Shown: piece by piece, positions 58,701-64,000 of the stretch
Numbering within the stretch: position 1 is the first letter of the stretch
Layout of the letters: every line of letters starts with the position of its first letter
Source of the DNA: Ciona intestinalis
Lineage: Eukaryota; Chordata; Ascidiacea; Phlebobranchia; Cionidae
NCBI RefSeq assembly: GCF_000224145.3
Contig: NC_020166.2
Location: 3,155,561-3,219,560, forward strand
DNA length: 64,000 nucleotides
Direction: 5' to 3'
Position numbers and translations under genes: made by a program
The notes under the pieces: generated by a model
The model's database searches: none
Seen by the model: only the letters and a program-made list of their open reading frames with translations
Told to the model about the DNA's origin: nothing

Positions 58701-59560
58701 AATAGGTCCAGTCTAAAAGTTACTTTGCTTGCCTTTTTAAGTGATCAAGGGCCAACACATTCCTATTGATATATTCTTCTCTTGCTATGTTTAATTATAT
58801 CATAGAATGCATAGTTAGTGGGCATAGTGTAAAATGTAGTAGTGTAAACAACTTATCAATTAATTTGATGTATGTATTATGACTTTAATTTCTTACAACC
58901 AGAAGACGATCACCATCCATAGAGAGACATGAAAGTAGAAGCAGAAAACGTTCTCCTTCAATAGATAGATATGATCCTTGTAACTCTCCAAGGCGAGGTA
59001 GTCCAAGACGCCATCGTGAAACTCGAAACAGCGTTTCACCTGATCGTTATAGAACTAAAGATAGTCGGAAGTACAGAAGATCTCCTGAGCGTGGTAGGCG
59101 ATATAGAAAATACTCTGATTGTGATTTGGAACGTGGTTCACGTGATAGGACTCCACCCAGAAGGTCACGGGAGCGTTATAATGATCGTGAGAGACCACGT
59201 CGTGATGAAAGAGATTCCCCAGAGGACCGTAGAGGCTTCCCCCAAGATGATGTTCCGCTAAAGCGTCACAGATCTAACAGTATAATTGATGTGAACACAA
59301 AGTCCGGTGTCACTGATGCTCTAGAAAAGATAAAAATGGCGCTTCAAAATCAACCAGCTGTGCAAGCTGCTCTTGCAGTCTGGTCTGGTAAAGCAGACAG
59401 CAGTAAAAGCACAGATTATGAAAGTAAATCGCAAATAGAAGATCGTTCAAACATAAGAAAAGAACAAAATGAATATGAATTTCGTGAAAATGTGGACTTT
59501 GAGCAACCTAAGAATCGGGATAGGCCCAGGAAATTACAGCATGACAATTATCGCTGGTAA
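49706..59560 (+). CDS. Two matrin-type zinc fingers, His/Pro-rich middle, RS tail: putative nuclear RNA-processing protein
   Basis: Exons 49706-49780, 51226-51294, 51682-51712, 53018-53128, 53709-53848, 54308-54457, 54806-54839, 55064-55094, 55160-55272, 55638-56259, 57301-57441, 57754-57841, 58553-58629, 58903-59560; phases agree, 779 residues. Acidic start, then ZnF1 C24-x2-C27-x12-H40-x5-H46 and ZnF2 C116-x2-C119-x11-H131-x5-H137, both of the U1/matrin RNA-binding pattern; ZnF2 is followed by a conserved-looking block (GYPNYIKQSNSTLSEKAFFH). A charged coiled coil (~225-250) precedes a His/Pro/Phe-rich region with tandem NFHGPPM units. The helical block LVIDYLLSTFDDHGLEREI and a C-terminal RS domain from ~562 follow, ending after LEKIKMALQNQPAVQAAL. 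The zinc-finger plus RS layout recalls ZNF318-like or splicing-associated proteins, but I cannot name the orthologue. The ATG directly follows an acceptor CAG at 49705, so a spliced or trans-spliced 5' leader is likely. Confidence 0.82.
49781..51225 (+). other. First intron of the zinc-finger/RS gene
   Basis: 1.4 kb, AT-rich, with no SINE or MITE copies and no exon I can support; short open frames at 50670-50961 have no features. Confidence 0.4.
51713..53017 (+). other. Third intron of the zinc-finger/RS gene
   Basis: 1.3 kb, AT-rich, no recognisable repeat or exon. Confidence 0.4.
53980..54269 (-). mobile_element. SINE, full-length reverse copy
   Basis: Runs from the tail block through TTACTTTGTGGGTGATTATT, GTCTTGCCCAAGAACACATC and CCTTGAACCCATTACC (reverse B box) to CCAACTGTGCTACGGCGCCG (reverse A box). 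Confidence 0.88.
55339..55614 (+). mobile_element. SINE, full length
   Basis: TGCGCTGTGCCAATGCAAAG head, GGGTTCAAGGCTC B box (55394-55406), GGGCGTATGTGTCCTTGGGC, GTTATAACGACTGTCGGT, TTACATTCATTCATTC tail. Ends 23 bases before exon 10 of the zinc-finger/RS gene. Confidence 0.88.
55855..55938 (+). repeat. 24-bp coding tandem repeat (NFHGPPMN units)
   Basis: About three and a half copies of AATTTTCATGGCCCTCCCAT plus GAAT inside exon 10 of the zinc-finger/RS gene. The last two full units are identical in DNA, suggesting recent or homogenised expansion. Confidence 0.85.
56590..56779 (-). mobile_element. ~190-bp MITE copy
   Basis: TATAGTAGGGTGGGGGAAGT to GATCTTCCCCCACCCTGCTA. Confidence 0.82.
56801..57229. 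mobile_element. hAT-like MITE, 429 bp, intact
   Basis: Perfect 21-bp terminal inverted repeats starting TAGGGATGCACATTACAGAA (56801-56821 and 57209-57229), flanked by a perfect 8-bp duplication CATGTAGG (56793-56800 and 57230-57237). The 8-bp duplication and TAGGGATGCA terminus indicate mobilisation by a hAT-family transposase. No open frame inside. It sits in an intron of the zinc-finger/RS gene, 71 bases before exon 11. Confidence 0.9.
58159..58462 (-). mobile_element. SINE, full-length reverse copy
   Basis: From GAATGAATGTAACAACTAAC (tail) through CACCTCGTGCCAGATTACGA, TTACTTTGTGGGTGATTATT, AAGTGTCTTGCCCAAGGACA and AACCTCTGGGTTAGAGGCAG to ACGCTACGACGCTGG. Confidence 0.85.
58660..58712. 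repeat. 24-bp tandem duplication
   Basis: ACATGTGGCTATTAACAGGT and ACATGTGGCCATTAATAGGT follow each other in an intron of the zinc-finger/RS gene. Confidence 0.65.
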
Positions 59561-60032
59561 TTTTCATCATGTTCTTTTTTTAACCATCTGTTATTTATGT
59601 TTAACTGTATCTGCTACAAATACATACCAATTTTCTGTTGCTTTATTGTGGCGTTTTGTGGGATACAAATTTTGATCTGTTAGAATGGGACTTTTTATTG
59701 AGGAATTGTCAACATTAAAACACTAATATTGTAACTTAAACTATTATAAAGTCGGTGAATTGGTCTTCACATATCAGCTTTTGATTAGAAATATTCCGAA
59801 AACTAATGCTACCCGAAAAATAATTTAAACGTTTTGTTTGGCGCCTCCGTGCGGAGGTTTTGTTGATAAAGTCAGAAGTAAATTTCGGACTCGCAGTTCA
59901 GGTTTAACGTTTGCGAGGGTTAGGATATAGCAGTAGTTTTATCTGCAAACATCAGTCAAAACGATTGGGTTTTTCGATTCTCTTGTGTGTTTTCAGTTTT
60001 TCTGCTGTGTTGGGCTTTAAAAGATAAACACC
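59561..60032 (+). other. Space between the zinc-finger/RS gene and TRNAU1AP
   Basis: 472 bases holding the 3' UTR of one gene and the 5' leader of the next. No clear AATAAA was found. TTGTGTGTTTTCAG at about 59984-59997 is acceptor-like, 35 bases before the TRNAU1AP ATG. Confidence 0.4.
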
Positions 60033-63000
60033 ATGTCAAGATCACTGTGGATGGGAGACGTGAGTTATCGTTTCTGCATTTCTTTTTGCACTTGACGTTT
60101 TGCCATAAACTTATACTGTTTCTTCAGCAAATTAGTAATTTCTTCGCAGGTCGTTGGGATTTAAGTTATAGTTTAGCTTATTGCGCCTCGACCTTTGTCA
60201 GTGGATTAAGTTTAAAGCAAGAAATGCTGAAATAGCTTCCTTTGAAGGGCGTGTACCCCACACGCTACATATTGATGCAACCAACTTAATTTTACAATGC
60301 TAGGCAACGATGCCTAACCGGGCAGTGGCGTAAGGTACAGTTATGAGACGCTGGGAGTTTCACGTCACATTCAGGCCTGTTTGTAATGCACGTCCTTGCT
60401 TATTTTACAAAAATATTCTAACTTACAGTTGGAGCCGTATATGGACGAGACTTTTGTAAACAAAGCATTTCTGCAAGTAAGCCAACCTGTGTCCGTGAAA
60501 GTTATCAGAAGGTAAGTCTTGAAATCTGAAATTCAAATCTTGTGAACTTTTTAGTTTCCAGGTTTTAGCAGTTTATTACTTTCGGCGTCTCTTCATAATT
60601 CTGAAACAAAGAAGTCAACATCGCAAATGCAATATTACTATTTTTTTCAAAAAATTGTAATAATGTCATAAAATTCTTCTAATTGGAATCAGGAGTGTGC
60701 AACCTGTGTTTTGGCCATCAAGTTTAACAAAATATAATAGTTGACATTTACATCAATTTTTGTCATCTGTTCATAGACAATTCTAATCTGAAATAAAAAT
60801 GTTACTTGTGGTCACAAAGTGTTAATTATAGTTGTACCTCGAGTGACAAAGTTTGCACACTCTTGATTTTATAACCCACTTTCTTCCAATCTTTTTATAC
60901 AGCTGGTTATATTAACTCTTTCTAGCTGGAAATCAGTAACCAGTTGATTCTCAAGTGCTGCCCAGTATTGCTTTTTATATATTAATATCATTACCGAAAT
61001 TTTTGTCCTGCTCGTAGCACTGCCATGCTATCCAGATATTTAAGTTAAAATCCCCGATGGGCGGCACAAGCTACAATTCTTGAAGCTGTTGTACAGGTGT
61101 CTTGTAATTTCCAATGTTAAGAACATGGAACCAGTTGCGGCTAATCAGTTGTGTTAACAGGAAGGACAATGGCCTGCCAGCGGGTTATTGTTTTATAGAG
61201 TTCCCAAGTGAAGCTGAAGCTGAGAGAGTGCTGAAACTTGTCAACGGAACAACCATTAATGGAAGTAATCCTGTGAGTTAAAGTTTTTACAGTGGCAATT
61301 TTTAAAAGGCTGATGCATATGAATATGCTTTTTAAATTTTTAGTGACATTTTAAGTGACACTGACTTTGTTAAAATGCTGTTACACCCTTACATACATAG
61401 CGATTGCAGTATGCTTTGGCCACACTAGTTTGTATGGAGACCTTACAGAAGGGTAAAACCTGTTTTAAGGTCTAAAACACACAAAAGAATGGGTCGCATG
61501 GCAAGCCAGGCACCCCTTGTAGGCATGTTACATGTGTATCCAAACAAATGTTTGGTTGTTTTAAGTGTAAATTACCCTTGACCATTCATTACAACCCACG
61601 TATAGCTATTCCTATAACTAAGCTAAACATTGTTGTTTGGTACATTTTCATATAGTCATACCATTGATTATATTAGTGTTTCATTTGTGTTTTTTTCTGT
61701 TAAATGCAGCCAAAGAGATTTCGACTGAACAGATCTCAAGCTGGGAAAATGTGGGATATTGGGTATGTTACATTCAATATTAACATTCAGTGTTCGAGTC
61801 AACATGTGTAACTATACAGCTGAACAGAATTTTAAAGTCAGAAAGTCCTCAACCTAAATCCACTACCTGTACTTCGTTTCGAACTCCGTAATCACCCAAA
61901 GACCTTACATTTATATTTAGAAAAAAAACAAAAATGCATTACTGACAATTTTACCTATCTAGTAACTCAGAAGTGAACATGGAGTGTATGAAACAAAACC
62001 CCCTTGGTTTATATCTTAGGTTATTATCTTGCCACAAAGGGTGTATAATAACTTTACCAGTTTACCTGTCTCTTGATAACGGTAGCGAATATTTAAAAAT
62101 ATTTTAAACGAAAACTCAGGTTATAGCGACAAAACAACAGTTGTTGAAACATGCTTACAGTTAACAACATAATTAAATAAGTTACATTCATTAATCTATG
62201 CCTCAAATTGTTCCAAACAGACCATCATTTTCAATATTTGTTGGTGACCTCGATGCCACAGTAACAGATGATAAACTAGAAGACTTTTTCTTGAAGAGAT
62301 ATCGCTCGGTGAAAGGGGCAAAGATAATGTATGAAGAAGGAGGGATTTCAAGGTATTGCAATTACTATCTATGTTAAGCTACAGTGCATGCGTTGTCGGT
62401 TAAGCAATTGGTGCATTCCTTTTATGTATGACATTCATTGTAGCATTCCTATTTTGTGTGGTGCCATTTTTTGAAATGCTTCAGTTGGTTGAAAATGTTG
62501 CAGTATATTGTTGTACACAAAAGTAGAGTGTTTCTCATTATGTGCAAATACTCTTACCAGTGAGTGTTAGGTGGTTAAGAAAACAAAAATAGCCCAAGGC
62601 ACATTTCTGTAAAATGATTTTTGACTGATTGGTTGTATTATAAGTTATAACATGGGTGTTCTGTTTCATACACCCCATGTCAGCTTACGAGTTTGGAGTT
62701 ACCCTATATGTTACTTTGTGGGTGATTATTTTTTGGATTTTTTCTTTTTTTTGCAATTAAGTTTTTGCGCACGAACATATACGCCCACAATGGTAACAAC
62801 CACGAGCCTTTAGATTGCACATTTTATTTACCTACCCTGCCTGCCCTGCATTTAAAAAAATTCTAACTCTAACATGTTGTAACACTTTTACAGAGGATAT
62901 GGATTTGTTCGGTTTAGTGATGAAGCTGAACAGAAAAGAGCTTTACAAGAAATGCAAGGGATTAGGGGTCTTGGGGCAAAACCTATTCGTGTTAGTGTCG

Positions 63001-63683
63001 CTACACCAAAAGGGTGAGTGTAATGTTTTATTAAATTAACAAAAAAGATGGTGATGGTAAAAGAGATTTAATACAGTGATGCATTTATCTAAATTCACAG
63101 ATATTTTCTCAATGTCACTTACTTCATTAAACGTTACTTAGGTTAAGAAAAACCTGTATGTAAAAGGTTTTATATTAAAAATACATTAAAGATCATAGTT
63201 AGCTGTCTGTCTCTAATTTTGCTTAAACTGTTACGGTTAGAGAATTATAGTGGGATGGGGTGAGATGGGACACCTTCAGCACAAAAAATATCCAAATATC
63301 AAGATCGGTTTTAAACAATTAAAAACGATCTATGGGTATTGTGAGGAGTACAGTTTTAGAATGCTTTGAATGTTCTTTGTTTACTACCAAATGGGACGAT
63401 AAAATATAATGAAAAAGTGTCCCATCTTTCCTTTCCCTACTATATATTCTAAAAATAAACAAATTTCATTTTAAAAAACTGTCCACTTCTCTTATGATTG
63501 CAAACTTAAAATGACAGAAAAATGGCCCCAAGTACCAACAGTAGCACAACAGACACAACCACTGCCAGTATACCTACAGCTTATGATGATGCTACAGCAT
63601 ACGCACAACAGTTGTTACAAATGCAGCAATACACTGACCAGTATAAATACTACCAACAGTATTGTGACTATTACAACTATCAG
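60033..63683 (+). CDS. TRNAU1AP: tRNA-selenocysteine-associated protein 1 (SECp43), 5' seven exons
   Basis: Exons 60033-60059, 60429-60511, 61161-61272, 61710-61762, 62221-62352, 62894-63013, 63518-63683; phases agree, 231 residues; the gene runs past the window (donor at 63684). The N-terminus SLWMGDLEPYMDE matches the family exactly as I remember it. RRM1 ~4-85 with RNP2 SLWMGDL and RNP1 [11 protein letters not shown]; linker [12 protein letters not shown]2 ~93-175 with RNP2 SIFVGDL and RNP1 RGYGFVRF, then [16 protein letters not shown] Tyr/Gln-rich tail begins ([12 protein letters not shown]), also typical. SECp43 binds selenocysteine tRNA and supports its modification and UGA recoding; a spliceosomal role has also been discussed for relatives. 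An acceptor-like site 35 bases before the ATG suggests a spliced leader or 5' exon. Confidence 0.95.
61955..62045 (+). mobile_element. SINE tail, strongly diverged
   Basis: AGTAACTCAGAAGTGAACAT, GGAGTGTATGAAACAAAACC: recognisable only by order of the blocks. Confidence 0.4.
62644..62812 (-). mobile_element. SINE, internally deleted
   Basis: GGGTGTTCTGTTTCATACAC, TTACTTTGTGGGTGATTATT, ATATACGCCCACAATGGT. Confidence 0.8.
63246..63444 (+). mobile_element. ~190-bp MITE copy
   Basis: TATAGTGGGATGGGGTGAGA to GTGTCCCATCTTTCCTTTCC, ending CTACTATA. Confidence 0.82.
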
Positions 63684-64000
63684 GTAAGAAAAAACTTTTT
63701 TTACTTATATAATGAAAATTGAAAAACACTTTTTTATTTATTATGCAGCATATTTTTATCAAAACAAAACAAAAACGGTTTATTTGGTAGTAAACTACAA
63801 AGTACTGCTTTATACTACCGCATATACTTATATATGGTTGCATTTCTACTTTCTAGTTTACCTAAATAGGCTTTGTATAGATCTGACCATTTGGAAAACC
63901 TTTATTAAGAGACATATTTCTTAAAATTTAAATTACTCCTTAATTTGTTTAATTTAAAACGCAATGCAAAAGAGCTTGGTCTTAGTTTATATTATATTTT

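Overview
The window looks like AT-rich nuclear DNA of a chordate invertebrate, most likely an ascidian of the Ciona type. This is inferred from the gene set (proteasome PSMD12, ACBD6, an RNF144-type ubiquitin ligase, TRNAU1AP/SECp43, a matrilin-like matrix protein), short canonical GT-AG introns, very short intergenic distances, and two abundant short-repeat families resembling tunicate SINEs and MITEs. No species can be fixed from sequence alone. Exon chains were built by hand: every junction listed is GT-AG, keeps frame and extends a recognisable domain, but none was checked against transcripts.

Layout. 3-863 (+): last part of an Arg/Ser-rich protein. 3005-10125 (+): a 12-exon gene joining a class III nucleotidyl-cyclase homology domain to two LIM domains. 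I know of no such architecture; it is the most interesting object here. 10.1-14.6 kb: non-coding, with a repeat-free stretch of about 3 kb. 14654-32559 (+): a 25-exon secreted protein, signal peptide - VWA - 2 EGF - about 8 FN3 - matrilin-like coiled coil. 33720-38554 (-): three genes head to tail, ACBD6, AIRIM/C1orf109-like, and an unknown type I membrane protein, a candidate trans-spliced operon. 39162-40526 (+): intronless PSMD12. 41826-48714 (-): RNF144-type RBR E3 ligase, 11 exons. 49706-59560 (+): 14-exon nuclear protein with two matrin-type zinc fingers, a His/Pro-rich middle and an RS tail. 60033 to the window end (+): TRNAU1AP, 5' seven exons.

Interspersed are about 26 copies of a ~190-bp MITE (palindromic GGTGGGGGAAGATGGGACACC-like ends), about 29 copies or fragments of a tRNA-derived SINE (A and B boxes at the head, ATTC-rich tail), two hAT-like MITEs (one with perfect 21-bp inverted repeats and a perfect 8-bp target duplication), and minor families. 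Several repeat copies end within about 10-35 bases of an exon. There are two assembly gaps (5221-5720 and 49410-49459).

The genes do not form one pathway. ACBD6/PSMD12 and RNF144/zinc-finger gene are divergent pairs with compact shared upstream regions; the matrix-protein/membrane-protein and PSMD12/RNF144 pairs are convergent.
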